A stretch of 64,000 bases of DNA from Microbacterium sp. Root553 (GCF_001426995.1 NZ_LMFY01000001.1:1016713-1080712); one strand, 5' to 3'; positions 27,703-36,917 are shown, numbered from the stretch's first letter. Translations and numbers: made by a program. The notes: a model not told the origin generated them from the sequence alone.

Positions 27703-30351
27703 ATGATGACAACCGATTCGCCCGATCCTGCCCCGGTCGCGCGCACCTCTCTGCGCGGTCGCATCGGCCGCATCGCCTTCCTCGTCGTGGCCGCGGTCGT
27801 CGTGATCGCCGTGGCCGCAGCGTTCGTCGTCACCTGGACCATCCAGCGGTCCTTCCCTCAGACGGAGGGCACCCTCCCCCTCGACGGGCTGCAGGCGCAG
27901 GTCACGGTGCAGCGGGATGATCGCGGCATCCCGACGATCACCGCCGAGTCGACGGACGACCTCTTCTACGCCCAGGGGTTTGTGCACGCGCAGGATCGAT
28001 TCTTCGAGATGGACTTCCGCCGCCATGTCACGGCGGGCAGGGTCGCCGAGATGTTCGGAGAGTCGCAGGTGGCGACCGATGCCTTCCTGCGCACCCTGGG
28101 CTGGCGCGTGGTCGCCGAAGCCGAGGTCGAGGCGATGGACGAGGTGACGATCGGCTACTACGAGGCGTACGCCGACGGCGTGAACGCGTACCTCGGATCC
28201 CGATCTGGCCCCGAGCTGTCGCTCGAATATGCCGTTCTGGGCATACAGAATCCGGACTACGCCCCGGAGCCCTGGGAGCCCGCGGACTCCGTCGCCTGGC
28301 TCAAAGCGATGGCCTGGGATCTCCGCGGCAACGTCGACGACGAGGCGGCACGCTCGCTGCTCGCCTCAGAACTCGCGACCGGCGCCGATCCGGACTCGGC
28401 GCAGGCCACTCTCGAGCAGCTCTACCCGCCGTATCCGTTCGACGAGAATCCCGTGATCGTCCCCCAGATCTCCACCCTCGAGACGGGCACCGAGCCGGTC
28501 GTGTTCACCGACGACGCGCACGACGGTGAGATGCAGCAGGCGGCCACCACCATCGAATGGCAGGAGGCCTCCGACGTCATCGAGGCGGCGAGCCTGCTCG
28601 TCGGGGATGTCGGGGAGGGCATCGGCTCGAACTCGTGGGTGGTCTCGGGCGACCTGACCGAGAGCGGCCTTCCCCTGCTCGCCAACGACCCTCACCTCGG
28701 TGCATCGCTTCCCTCGGTCTGGTACCAGGTGCAGCTGCGGTGCAGCGAGGTCACGGATGCCTGCCCGTTCGATGTCGGCGGCTTCTCGTTCTCGGGCCTC
28801 CCCGGAATCGTGATCGGACACAATCAGCAGGTCGCCTGGGGGTTCACCAACCTGACCACCGACGTCACCGACCTGTACGTGGAGCGTCTGGAGGGCGACC
28901 AGTACTGGCGCGACGGCGTGCTCGTGCCGCTCGACCAGCGCACCGAGACGATCGAGGTCGCCGGGGGCGACGACATCGAGCTCACGATCCGCTCGACCGC
29001 GCACGGCCCCCTCATCTCGGGACTCACCGACGACTTCACCGCGATCGCCGCCGATCCCGAGCCCGGACTCGCGGCGGGCGGGTCGACCGCCACCGCCCCC
29101 ACCGGCGAGGACGCCGAGGACGCCGAGTACGCCGTGAGCCTGCGGTGGACGGCGCTGGACCCCGGAACCGCGGCGACCGCGATCTTCGCGCTCTCGACCG
29201 CGCGGAACTTCGACGACTTCCGCGCCGCGGCATCGCTCTTCGACGTGCCGGCGCAGAACCTCGTCTACGCCGACGTCGAGGGCAACATCGGCTACCAGGC
29301 GCCGGGGCGCCTCCCGATCCGCGGCGCCGGAGACGGATGGATGCCGCAACCCGGCTGGGACAGCCGCTACGACTGGACCGGGTTCATCCCGTTCGAAGAA
29401 CTCCCCGTGTCGTACAACCCGCAGTCCGGGTACATCGTCACGGCCAACAACGCGATCGTCGCCGACGACTATCCCTACTTCCTCTCCCGGGACTGGGACT
29501 ACGGCTACCGCGCCGATCGCATCGAGCACCTGATCGAGCGTCGAGCCGCCGCGGGCCCTCTGACCGCGCAGGACATGCGCGAGATCCAGATGGACAGCGA
29601 GATGTGGATCGGCAAGCGGCTGGCCTCGGCGATGGATGACGTCACAGTGACGGGCGCGGGCACCCGTGATGCGGTCGACCTGCTGCGCTCCTGGGACGCC
29701 CAGAACACGGCATCCTCGCCCGCCGCGGCCTACGCGAACGTGCTCTGGTCGAATCTCGTGCGCAACATCTTCGCCGAGCGCGAGGATCCGCTGCCGATCG
29801 AGGGTCACGGCCGCCTGTTCACCGTGGTCGGAGATCTCCTCGACTCCCCCGCGGACCCGCTCTGGACCAACCCCACCCTGGGTGTCACCAGCATGAACGA
29901 GATGCTCGCGGTGTCTGCTGAGGAGGCCTACGATGAGCTCGTGGGCCTGCAGGGCGACGCCGTCAACGCGTGGCGGTGGGGTGACCTGCACGCGATCACC
30001 CTGACCAGCGACACCCTCGGCTCGTCGGGGATCGCCCCGATCGAGATGCTCTTCAATCGCGGACCCTACGCCGTCGGCGGCGGCGCGTCGGTGGTCAACG
30101 CCACGGGATGGGATCTCGGCACCTCGTACGCGACCACGACCGTCCCGTCGATGCGGATGATCGTCGACCTCGCGGACCTCGACGCCTCGACGTGGATCCA
30201 CCTCACCGGCGCCTCCGGGCACGCGTTCGACGAGCACTACATCGACCAGACCGCCGACTGGGCGTCGGGTGTGCAGAAGCCGTGGGCGTTCTCGCCGGCG
30301 GCGGTCGATGCCGCCACCCGGCACACCCTCGTTCTCGTCCCGGCGGGCTAG
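27703..30351 (+). CDS. Penicillin acylase family protein (N-terminal nucleophile amidase)
   Basis: 882 aa, PF01804 type, made as one precursor that cleaves itself into alpha and beta chains. An N-terminal hydrophobic anchor (residues about 25-46) suggests membrane-bound or secreted location. The mature nucleophile is Ser309 in the cleavage motif G-SNSW, and DNDPHLG-like ANDPHLG (327-333) and the GHNQQVAWGFTN stretch are family hallmarks. Relatives hydrolyse beta-lactam amides or acyl-homoserine lactones, so quorum quenching is possible but unproven. ATG 27703 or 27706 could start it. Confidence 0.92.
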   Translation: MMTTDSPDPAPVARTSLRGRIGRIAFLVVAAVVVIAVAAAFVVTWTIQRSFPQTEGTLPLDGLQAQVTVQRDDRGIPTITAESTDDLFYAQGFVHAQDRFFEMDFRRHVTAGRVAEMFGESQVATDAFLRTLGWRVVAEAEVEAMDEVTIGYYEAYADGVNAYLGSRSGPELSLEYAVLGIQNPDYAPEPWEPADSVAWLKAMAWDLRGNVDDEAARSLLASELATGADPDSAQATLEQLYPPYPFDENPVIVPQISTLETGTEPVVFTDDAHDGEMQQAATTIEWQEASDVIEAASLLVGDVGEGIGSNSWVVSGDLTESGLPLLANDPHLGASLPSVWYQVQLRCSEVTDACPFDVGGFSFSGLPGIVIGHNQQVAWGFTNLTTDVTDLYVERLEGDQYWRDGVLVPLDQRTETIEVAGGDDIELTIRSTAHGPLISGLTDDFTAIAADPEPGLAAGGSTATAPTGEDAEDAEYAVSLRWTALDPGTAATAIFALSTARNFDDFRAAASLFDVPAQNLVYADVEGNIGYQAPGRLPIRGAGDGWMPQPGWDSRYDWTGFIPFEELPVSYNPQSGYIVTANNAIVADDYPYFLSRDWDYGYRADRIEHLIERRAAAGPLTAQDMREIQMDSEMWIGKRLASAMDDVTVTGAGTRDAVDLLRSWDAQNTASSPAAAYANVLWSNLVRNIFAEREDPLPIEGHGRLFTVVGDLLDSPADPLWTNPTLGVTSMNEMLAVSAEEAYDELVGLQGDAVNAWRWGDLHAITLTSDTLGSSGIAPIEMLFNRGPYAVGGGASVVNATGWDLGTSYATTTVPSMRMIVDLADLDASTWIHLTGASGHAFDEHYIDQTADWASGVQKPWAFSPAAVDAATRHTLVLVPAG

Positions 30352-30366
30352 CGGGCCTCGGGATCC

Positions 30367-30428
30367 GCGGGCTTCGGGTCAGCCGGCATCGGAGTCAGCG
30401 GGCTTCGGGTCAGCCGGCATCGGCGTCA
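30367..30428. repeat. 31-bp tandem repeat between convergent genes
   Basis: Two units of 31 bases (30367-30397 and 30398-30428) differ at a single base. Both begin GCGGGCTTCGGGTCAGCC. Shorter diverged units flank them (about 30351-30366 and 30429-30450). The array fills nearly the whole gap between the penicillin acylase stop and the MFS stop. Confidence 0.85.
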
Positions 30429-30457
30429 GCGGGCCTCGCGGTCAGGCAGTATCGCGG

Positions 30458-31837
30458 TCAGGCGGGGCCGGGTGCGGCCCCCGGGCTCACGGATGCCGCG
30501 GCGGCGCGGCGCGCGATGATCCAGATGCCGACGGCCGCCGCGAAGAAGATCGCGCCCAGCATCGCCCAGCCGGGCAGTCCGAACGTGATCGCGGTCGCAT
30601 TCACGACGATCGGGGCGGCCAGCGCGCCGACAGAGAACCCCATGCCGAACACGCCCTGGTAGGCGCCGGCTCGCACCGGATCGGCCAGCTCGAAACTGAG
30701 TCCCCACGCCCCCGCCTGCGACAGGATCTCGGCGAAGGTGTGGGCGATCATCCCGACGATGAGAATCACGATGGCGGCCCAGGCCGGCATCCCTGCGGCG
30801 AACGCGTAGACCAGGCATGCGGCGACCATCAGCCAGCCGGCGATCATCGTCACGCGCCCGGCGACGCGCAGGTCGTGCGTGCCGCGCGACGCCCGCACCT
30901 GGAAGAGCACCACGAGAGTCGTGTTGACGATGAGGAGCACGGCCACCATGACCTCGGGGGCGTTCGTGTTCTGCGTGATCCACAGCGGAACGCCGAACTC
31001 GGCCACCCCGAACTGCATGCCGAAGATCGCCGAGAGTCCGCTCAGCGCGAGATACCTCGGGTCGCGCCACGGCGAACGCCGGTTCCAGTCGCTGCGCTCG
31101 GCGGATGCGGCGGCCGCGGCCTTCGTGTCGATCGACCCGGTCTCGGTGCGGAGCGTCTTGATCCGCACGCGTGCCGGCGCATCGACCGCAGGGGTGAGGC
31201 GCAGCAGCGGCAGCGAACCGAGCGCGCAGATGGCCCCCGCGCAGGCGATGACGGTGCGGTATGCCTCGGGAGTGCCCAGCGCCAGCGCGATCGCGCCGAG
31301 TCCCGACCCTGCCGCGATCGCGATGTTGGTGACGGTACGCAGCACGGCCCGCGCGTGCACACGTCGCTCCGACGCGAATCCCCGCGCGATGATCGCCGAC
31401 CGCGCCGAGTGGCCGAGGGTGTCGAAGAAGCCGGCGAGGCTGGCGAGCAGAAGGGCCGATGCGAAGTCCCCCACGAAGGCGTACCCCGCCAGCAGCGCGC
31501 CGCCGGTGAGCTCGAATCCGAACGCGAGGCGTCGCGCGCTCCAGCGATCGGCGAGCCAGCCGCCGAGGAACGACGCCACGACACCGCATCCGCTCGACAC
31601 GGCCAGCACCACCGCGGCCTGCGCCGGAGACAGACCGATGATCTGGGTGAAGAAGAGCACGGTGACGGCGAAGAAGACGCCGCGCCCGATGCGCGAGACC
31701 GCGGTCGCCGCGACCAGGGCGCGCAGCACCGGATCGTCGAATCCCGCCGTCAGTCGCGCGAGAGGACCGCGGGTGCGGCCGGTCGACTCCTCCACCGCCG
31801 GGACCTGGTCGGGATCGGGTTGCGGGGAAGACACCAC
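30458..31837 (-). CDS. MFS transporter
   Basis: 459 aa with about 12 membrane spans and a long charged cytoplasmic loop in the middle (RIKTLRTETGSIDTKAAAAA). The loop-2/3 signature GGWLADRWSARRLAFG is MFS motif A. GTG 31837 is preferred: GAGG lies 5 bases before it, while the ATG at 31870 adds a charged stretch without a ribosome site. Substrate unknown. It converges on the acylase gene over the tandem repeat. Confidence 0.87.
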   Translation of the reverse strand: MVSSPQPDPDQVPAVEESTGRTRGPLARLTAGFDDPVLRALVAATAVSRIGRGVFFAVTVLFFTQIIGLSPAQAAVVLAVSSGCGVVASFLGGWLADRWSARRLAFGFELTGGALLAGYAFVGDFASALLLASLAGFFDTLGHSARSAIIARGFASERRVHARAVLRTVTNIAIAAGSGLGAIALALGTPEAYRTVIACAGAICALGSLPLLRLTPAVDAPARVRIKTLRTETGSIDTKAAAAASAERSDWNRRSPWRDPRYLALSGLSAIFGMQFGVAEFGVPLWITQNTNAPEVMVAVLLIVNTTLVVLFQVRASRGTHDLRVAGRVTMIAGWLMVAACLVYAFAAGMPAWAAIVILIVGMIAHTFAEILSQAGAWGLSFELADPVRAGAYQGVFGMGFSVGALAAPIVVNATAITFGLPGWAMLGAIFFAAAVGIWIIARRAAAASVSPGAAPGPA

Positions 31838-31955
31838 TTCATCCTCGCACGAGGGACGGACACGGCCCATCGTCCGAGCTGCGGTGCCCGCGGTCTCTCC
31901 CTCGTGCAGAGGCCTGCGGTTCGCCGCATCCGTCCTGCTCGGTTAGCGTTGACGG

Positions 31956-32717
31956 GTGGTCTCCAGCTATCTCGCCCCGAAAGGCACGCCCGTCACCCTG
32001 CTCGAGTACGAGCACGGCGGTTCCACGCTGATCTCCGAGACCTTCGGCGAAGGTCCCCGCACCTTTCTGCTGCTGCACGGCATCGGCATGGGTCGCAGCG
32101 TCTACCTCGACGTGGTGCAGAGGTTGCACGGACGGGTCATCGCCCTCGATCTGCCCGGTTTCGGCGAAGCACCGGAGCCCACCCGCACGCTGACCATGGA
32201 GCGGCACGCCGACCTCGTCGCCGCCTACCTGCGGCACGCCGAGGAGGGACCGGTCGTGGTGATCGGCCATTCGATGGGCAGTCAGATCGCGGCGGAGCTC
32301 GCGGCACGGCATCCGTCGCTCGTCGCGGGCGTCGTGCTCGCCGGCCCCACCGTGAACAAGGCCGCCCGCAACGTCGCGGCGCAGGCGAGCTACCTGCTGC
32401 GCGACCTCATCGGCGAACGCCCTCTGGTGATCTGGCGCGGCGCGAGGGAATACCTCCGCGGAGGCCCTCACCTCATCCGCAAGATCCGCGCGACCATCGT
32501 GCATCAGCCCGAGAAGGCGTTCGCGCGGATCGAGCAGCCGGTGCTCGTGCTGCGCGGCGAGGACGATCCCCTCGCCCCGATGAGCTGGTGCCAGGAGATC
32601 ATCGATGAGATCCCCGGTGCCGACCTCCGGGTGATCCCCGACCACGGTCACGGCACGTTGATCACCGACTCCGAGCCCGCCGCCGAGCTGATCCAGCGCT
32701 TCGCCGACGACCTCTGA
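31956..32717 (+). CDS. Alpha/beta hydrolase
   Basis: 253 aa. Nucleophile elbow GHSMGS, oxyanion HGIGMG, an acid residue in the GEDDPLAP strand and a C-terminal His in PDHGHGTL make a complete catalytic triad. Substrate cannot be predicted. It starts at GTG 31956, six bases after TAGCGT (31944-31949), with no Shine-Dalgarno, so it is probably leaderless. Convergent with the nuclease gene, with repeat copy 3 between them. Confidence 0.88.
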   Translation: MVSSYLAPKGTPVTLLEYEHGGSTLISETFGEGPRTFLLLHGIGMGRSVYLDVVQRLHGRVIALDLPGFGEAPEPTRTLTMERHADLVAAYLRHAEEGPVVVIGHSMGSQIAAELAARHPSLVAGVVLAGPTVNKAARNVAAQASYLLRDLIGERPLVIWRGAREYLRGGPHLIRKIRATIVHQPEKAFARIEQPVLVLRGEDDPLAPMSWCQEIIDEIPGADLRVIPDHGHGTLITDSEPAAELIQRFADDL

Positions 32718-32803
32718 CCCTGGCGACGGCGCGGCCTCCGGCGCGCGTGTCTGGCGCACCGCTCGCACGGCGTCGCGGCTTCCCGGCGTCCCGGTTCCGA
32801 CCC

Positions 32804-32899
32804 TCGCCGTTCACAATTCAGCACAGAAGTCCGCCCAGCCGCAGAACCGCGCCGCGTCATATCGATCGGCGGCCGCTCCTGCTGAATCACGAACGGCGA
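32804..32899. repeat. Dispersed inverted-repeat element, copy 3
   Basis: Left arm GCCGTTCACAATTCAGCA (32806-32823) and right arm TGCTGAATCACGAACGGC (32880-32897), 16 of 18 paired and extended by two more pairs at the outer ends; 56-base centre. The right arm contains the stop codon (32887-32889) and last codons of the adjacent minus-strand nuclease gene, and the element separates two convergent genes. Confidence 0.85.
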
Positions 32900-33780
32900 C
32901 CGCGTGTGAATCGTGGTCCCATCACCTCGATGATCTGCTCCAGTGCCTCCCGCACGACCGTGTGGTCGCCGAGGAGGTCCACCGCCAGGGGCCGGACAGT
33001 GACGTAACCCAGCCGGGCCGCAGCGACATCGCGCGCCCGATCCTGCACCTGCTTCTCCCACCCCTCGTGGAACTCCTTGCTGTCGCACTCGATGATCAAC
33101 CACCCGTCGACGACGAAGTCGACGTAGCCGACACCCTCCAGATAGACCTGCATCTCATACGAGACGCCCATCGCCCTCAGAATCAAACGCATGTAGGTCT
33201 CCGGGCCCGAGGCCGCCGACGGATCCACGAGGGCGAGCAACGGACGGAACCTGGTGGGCAGCGACTCGAACAGTTGGGCGAGTTCGTCGAAGGTCATGAG
33301 TGCGTGATGCAGGATGCTGTCGAGGGTCGCGAGCGTCTCCCGCGGGGACTGACAAAACACCGAATGGGCGACGGCATCGACGATCGGGGCCGCATGAAGA
33401 CAGCCATCGACACTCGACCGCACCCGCCAGTGCAACACGGTCGTGCTGTTCTTCGACAGACGCAGGCGCGACGATCCGGGAGTCACGAGGACGTGCAACC
33501 CGCGGCTGCGGTGAACGAAGACCCCCATCGCCACGAGCAAGGAGAGACACGACACGCGTCCGCCGATCCGCACCGCAGTGACCACGTCGCTCGGGGCCGT
33601 GGGCAGCGCATATCGGTCACGCCGGATGTGCAGGAGGTCGCTCCTCGCCACCGCGGCTGCAATCCGGCGCCCGGTCAGTCCCTTCCGGATCAGCTGGGAT
33701 CGGGAGAACACCGTCGGCGCGTAGGCATCTCCAGCTCGCTCCGCCACAGTCCGCTTGTCGACATCACCGTGCTCGCTCAT
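32887..33780 (-). CDS. AbiEi-like winged-helix / DUF559 nuclease-domain protein
   Basis: 297 aa. N-terminal part (SRSQLIRKGLTGRRIAAAVA, then HIRRDRYALP) resembles the winged-helix start of AbiEi-type proteins (antitoxin side of type IV toxin-antitoxin pairs). C-terminal part is a DUF559/Vsr-like PD-(D/E)xK nuclease fold: E194 in GPETY, D221 in YVDFVVDG, and E231-C-D-S-K235. No AbiEii toxin gene accompanies it. Start ATG 33780 lacks a clear ribosome site; an upstream ATG at 33909 is in frame. Codons appear slightly less GC-rich than neighbours. It is bracketed by repeat copies 3 and 4. Confidence 0.78.
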   Translation of the reverse strand: MSEHGDVDKRTVAERAGDAYAPTVFSRSQLIRKGLTGRRIAAAVARSDLLHIRRDRYALPTAPSDVVTAVRIGGRVSCLSLLVAMGVFVHRSRGLHVLVTPGSSRLRLSKNSTTVLHWRVRSSVDGCLHAAPIVDAVAHSVFCQSPRETLATLDSILHHALMTFDELAQLFESLPTRFRPLLALVDPSAASGPETYMRLILRAMGVSYEMQVYLEGVGYVDFVVDGWLIIECDSKEFHEGWEKQVQDRARDVAAARLGYVTVRPLAVDLLGDHTVVREALEQIIEVMGPRFTRGRRS

Positions 33781-33907
33781 GAGGGAAGTGTGCGGATGGG
33801 CGGTGTTGTGCGTGAGCCGTTTTCCCACGATTTCGGGGCGGGTCGCCGTTCGAGGGTTTCGGTGCAGGAAGAAACCACCCCGGCATCGCCTTGGGTGGAC
33901 GCGGGTC

Positions 33908-33999
33908 ACCGATCAGGTTTCAGCACCGATCCTCGATATATCGGTGGCCGGGGGCCCGGATACTCGGTCTGAGAGATCTCATGCTGAATTGCGCACCGC
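33908..33999. repeat. Dispersed inverted-repeat element, copy 4 (degenerate)
   Basis: The left arm ending TTTCAGCA (to 33925) and the right arm TGCTGAATTGCGCACCGC (33982-33999) keep the 56-base spacing of copy 3. The left arm matches the copy-3 arm at about 13 of 18 positions and the right arm at 14 of 18. It lies in the 335-base gap between the nuclease gene and mnhG. Apart from this copy and the tandem repeat at 34026-34091, nothing else is seen there. Confidence 0.65.
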
Positions 34000-34025
34000 G
34001 ACCCGGCGAGGCCCGGACCGCCGGA

Positions 34026-34091
34026 CCGGCCGGACGGAGCGGCGCCGGCCGGACGGAGCGGCGCCGGCCGGACGGAGCGGCGCCGGCCGGA
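34026..34091. repeat. 19-bp tandem repeat downstream of mnhG
   Basis: Three perfect 19-base units, CCGGCCGGACGGAGCGGCG (34026-34044, 34045-34063, 34064-34082), and a partial fourth. Each can form GC-rich stems (GGCGCCGGCC), so the array could serve as a terminator for the mnh operon. Confidence 0.9.
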
Positions 34092-34115
34092 CCGGACGGA
34101 CGGGCCCGGCGCCGG

Positions 34116-34505
34116 TCAGCCGGCGGCGGGAGGGGTCTGCTTGGAGTCGGCGAGCTCGTCGACGACCAGGTTGCGCTCGTCGGTCGTCCCGTTGCGATAC
34201 GCCTGCCGTCCGACGATATGGGCAGACAGCGGGGCGGTGGCGAACTGCATGAGCACGATCGGGGTCACGAGGGCGAGTCCAACGAGGATGCTGCCGAGGG
34301 TGCGCTGCGACAGCGCGATCGCGAGGCAGATGAGCACGAGTCCCAGCACCTGCGGCTTCGTCGCGGCGTGCAGTCGCGACGGCACGTCGCGGAACCGCAG
34401 CAGTCCGACTGCGGCGGACAGGCAGAGCACGGCGCCGAGCAGTATCAGCACGAGGACGGCGACGTCGATGACGGCGTCGGGGATGGCAAGGCCGAACACG
34501 TTCAT
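34116..34505 (-). CDS. mnhG: Mrp Na+/H+ antiporter subunit G
   Basis: 129 aa with three membrane helices, PhaG_MnhG_YufB type. The conserved segment VGLLRFRDVPSRLHAATKPQ is plain. Last gene of the mnhABCDEFG operon, overlapping mnhF by 4 bases. The hydrophilic C-terminal tail (QTPPAAG end) is unremarkable. In the Mrp complex the G subunit is needed for assembly of the antiporter. Confidence 0.95.
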   Translation of the reverse strand: MNVFGLAIPDAVIDVAVLVLILLGAVLCLSAAVGLLRFRDVPSRLHAATKPQVLGLVLICLAIALSQRTLGSILVGLALVTPIVLMQFATAPLSAHIVGRQAYRNGTTDERNLVVDELADSKQTPPAAG

Positions 34506-34771
34506 GGTGTCGTGTTGTCCCTTCTCGCGACGAAGCGGGCGACCGAGATCGACCCGAAGACGCCCACCGCGGCGATGATCAGCAGCACCGGGATGTTGCG
34601 CGTGTGTCCGTTGATCGCCATCTCGGCGCCGAGCACGCACATGACCTCGGTGAGGAGCACGTCCGACGCCACGGCACGGTCGAGGATCGAGGGACCGCGC
34701 ACGATCCGGACGATCGTGAGGATCGCGGCGATGCCGAAGATGACCATGATCGCCAGCAGGAGAACGTTCAT
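34502..34771 (-). CDS. mnhF: Mrp Na+/H+ antiporter subunit F
   Basis: 89 aa, three membrane helices, the standard size for MnhF/MrpF. The family stretch RIVRGPSILDRAVASDVLL lies after the first helix. ATGA overlaps link it to mnhE and mnhG. It forms part of the membrane complex that exchanges cytoplasmic Na+ (or K+/Ca2+) for protons. Confidence 0.95.
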   Translation of the reverse strand: MNVLLLAIMVIFGIAAILTIVRIVRGPSILDRAVASDVLLTEVMCVLGAEMAINGHTRNIPVLLIIAAVGVFGSISVARFVARRDNTTP

Positions 34772-35367
34772 CGCACACCGCCCTTCATCGAGTCGCCCGA
34801 GCGCACCGCGCGCTCATCGGCCTTGAGGGCACGGTACTGGTCGGGGGCGCCGAGCGCACGGACGACCCGACGCTCCCAGCGCAGCACGCCCTCGCGCTGC
34901 TTCTCGACGTCGGCCATGCTGCGCACCCCGATCACGTGCAGGTAGAGCACCTGACGGTCGCGGTCGGCCTCGACCACCAGCGAACCGGGGACGAGTGAGG
35001 AGACGACCGACACGTGCGTCATCATCAGATCGTCGGCGTAGCGCAGCGGTACGGCGACGATGGCCGCCCCGGGCTGACGGCGGAAGTCGAAGACCTGCAC
35101 CGTCACGGCGAGGGCTCCGCGCAGCATCGCGAACAGGAACTGCACGAGCAGCAGCAGGGCGTACCAGACGTTGATGCGGCCTGACAGTTCCACCGTCGGC
35201 AACCGGAACACCCGCGTCACGAACACCGCGACCACGAGGCCCGAGATGAAGGAGAGCACCGTGAACTGGCTCCACAGGAGCATCCACAGCACCACGAGCC
35301 ACGCGAGGAACGGCAGCTGCACGCGCGTGTCCCGCCAGAAGTGACGGCCGGTCTCGGAGGGACTCAT
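34768..35367 (-). CDS. mnhE: Mrp Na+/H+ antiporter subunit E
   Basis: 199 aa, MNHE domain: N-terminal helices (LPFLAWLVVLWMLLWSQFT), then the conserved soluble motif MTHVSVVSSLVPGSLVVE with a following strand DRQVLYLHVIGV. ATG 35367 overlaps the mnhD stop by 4 bases. An in-frame extension upstream would only read through mnhD. Confidence 0.94.
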   Translation of the reverse strand: MSPSETGRHFWRDTRVQLPFLAWLVVLWMLLWSQFTVLSFISGLVVAVFVTRVFRLPTVELSGRINVWYALLLLVQFLFAMLRGALAVTVQVFDFRRQPGAAIVAVPLRYADDLMMTHVSVVSSLVPGSLVVEADRDRQVLYLHVIGVRSMADVEKQREGVLRWERRVVRALGAPDQYRALKADERAVRSGDSMKGGVR

Positions 35368-36917
35368 CCGTCGACCTCGCCTTCCAGCTGCACCAGGCTC
35401 ACGGGCTCGAGGAGCACCGCGCCGATCCGGTCGCACAGGGCGTAGAGGGGGCCGGCGAACACGGTGAGAGCAAGCGTCACCCCGACCATCCCTGCCGTCG
35501 CGACGGTCATGATCCGCGGGATGCGGCGGCGCTCCTGCTGCTCGTCGGCGGCGGGCGCGTTGCCGAGGTACGAGATGCGCCCCTCGGTCTCGGTGGAGTC
35601 CTCCTCCTCGCGCCAGAAAGCGAGGTTCCAGGCGCGCATCAGCGCGTACAGGGTGAGCAGCGACGTGACGATGCCGCCGCCGATCAGAACGATCATCAGA
35701 GGCGTTCCGACCGATGCCGCCGCCTCGAAGAGTGCGAACTTGCCGATGAAACCGGAGAACGGGGGCAGGCCGCCGAGGTTGATCGCGGGGATGAAATAGA
35801 GCACGGCGATCACGGGGGCGACTTTCAACAGCCCCTTCACGCGCAGGATCGACGTGCTCCCGGCTCGGCGCTCGATGAGTCCGACGGCGAGGAACAGGGT
35901 GGTCTGCACGACGATGTGGTGGACGATGTAGTACACCGTCGCGCCGATGGCCGCGGGCGTCGCGATCGCCAGGCCGAAGATCATGTACCCGACGTGGCTG
36001 ACCAGGGTGAACGACAGGATCCTCTTCAGCTCCGCCTGCGCGACGGCGCCGAGCACTCCGACGATCATGGTCGCGAGCGCGATGATCAGCAGCACGGTGT
36101 CGATGCTGTTCTCGGCGAAGAGCTGCGTCTCGGTGCGGATCAGCGCATACACGCCGACCTTCGTGAGCAGTCCGGCGAAGACGGCCGTGACGGGTGCGGG
36201 TGCTGTCGGATATGAGTCGGGCAGCCAGAACGAGACCGGGAAGATGGCGGCTTTGATGCCGAAGGCCACGACCAGCATGAGATGCAGCACGAGCTGCGTC
36301 TCCTGCGGGAGCTCGGTCATCCGCTCGGCGATCTGCGCCATGTTCACGGTGCCCAGCGCGCCGTAGATCATCGCGATGGAGGCGAGGAACAGAATCGACG
36401 ACACCAGCGACACCACGATGTAGACGGCACCGGTGCGGATGCGGGACTCGGTGCTGCCGAGTGTGATGAGCACGTACGACGCGACGAGGAGGATCTCGAA
36501 TCCGACGTAGAGGTTGAAGAGGTCGCCCGCGATGAAGGCGTTGAAAATGCCGGCGGCGAGGATCAGATACGACGGGTTGAAGATCGAGATCGGCGTCTCG
36601 TCGGTGCCGTCAGCGGCACCCTGGCCGATCGAGAAGAGGAGGACGGCGAGCAGCACGATGCTCGAGATGAGCACGAGGAGAGCCGCGAGACGGTCGACGT
36701 AGAGCACGATGCCGAAGGGCACCGGCCAGCCTCCCACCGAGACGGCGATCGGGCTTCCGCCGTCGACGGCGACCAGCAGCACCGCCGCGATCACCGACAC
36801 CGCGGCGAGAGTCGCGACCGTGACGAAGACCTGCAGTCGGGGTCTGCGTCCGAAGATCAGGGTGACGGCGGCGCCGAGCAGCGGCAGACCCACCAGCAGG
36901 GGGACGAGTGCGCTCAT
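35364..36917 (-). CDS. mnhD: Mrp Na+/H+ antiporter subunit D
   Basis: 517 aa, NuoM/NuoN-like proton-translocating subunit with about 14 helices. Conserved charged and membrane motifs for proton transfer are visible: FEILLVASYVLITLGS, PVSFWLPDSYPTAPAPVTA (with the Lys/Asp-bearing helix nearby) and the broken-helix Lys segment AELKRILSFTLVSHVGYM. Overlaps mnhC and mnhE by ATGA. Confidence 0.95.
   Translation of the reverse strand: MSALVPLLVGLPLLGAAVTLIFGRRPRLQVFVTVATLAAVSVIAAVLLVAVDGGSPIAVSVGGWPVPFGIVLYVDRLAALLVLISSIVLLAVLLFSIGQGAADGTDETPISIFNPSYLILAAGIFNAFIAGDLFNLYVGFEILLVASYVLITLGSTESRIRTGAVYIVVSLVSSILFLASIAMIYGALGTVNMAQIAERMTELPQETQLVLHLMLVVAFGIKAAIFPVSFWLPDSYPTAPAPVTAVFAGLLTKVGVYALIRTETQLFAENSIDTVLLIIALATMIVGVLGAVAQAELKRILSFTLVSHVGYMIFGLAIATPAAIGATVYYIVHHIVVQTTLFLAVGLIERRAGSTSILRVKGLLKVAPVIAVLYFIPAINLGGLPPFSGFIGKFALFEAAASVGTPLMIVLIGGGIVTSLLTLYALMRAWNLAFWREEEDSTETEGRISYLGNAPAADEQQERRRIPRIMTVATAGMVGVTLALTVFAGPLYALCDRIGAVLLEPVSLVQLEGEVDG

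Noticed and set aside
32887..33780. Assignment of the DUF559 protein as a Vsr-type mismatch repair nuclease
   Set aside because: The N-terminal half is winged-helix AbiEi-like and the Vsr-specific residues are not recognisable; only the fold class is claimed.
34116..34778. 220-codon frame fusing mnhF and mnhG
   Set aside because: Its 5' part reads mnhF out of frame; mnhG starts at ATG 34505 with a 4-base overlap.
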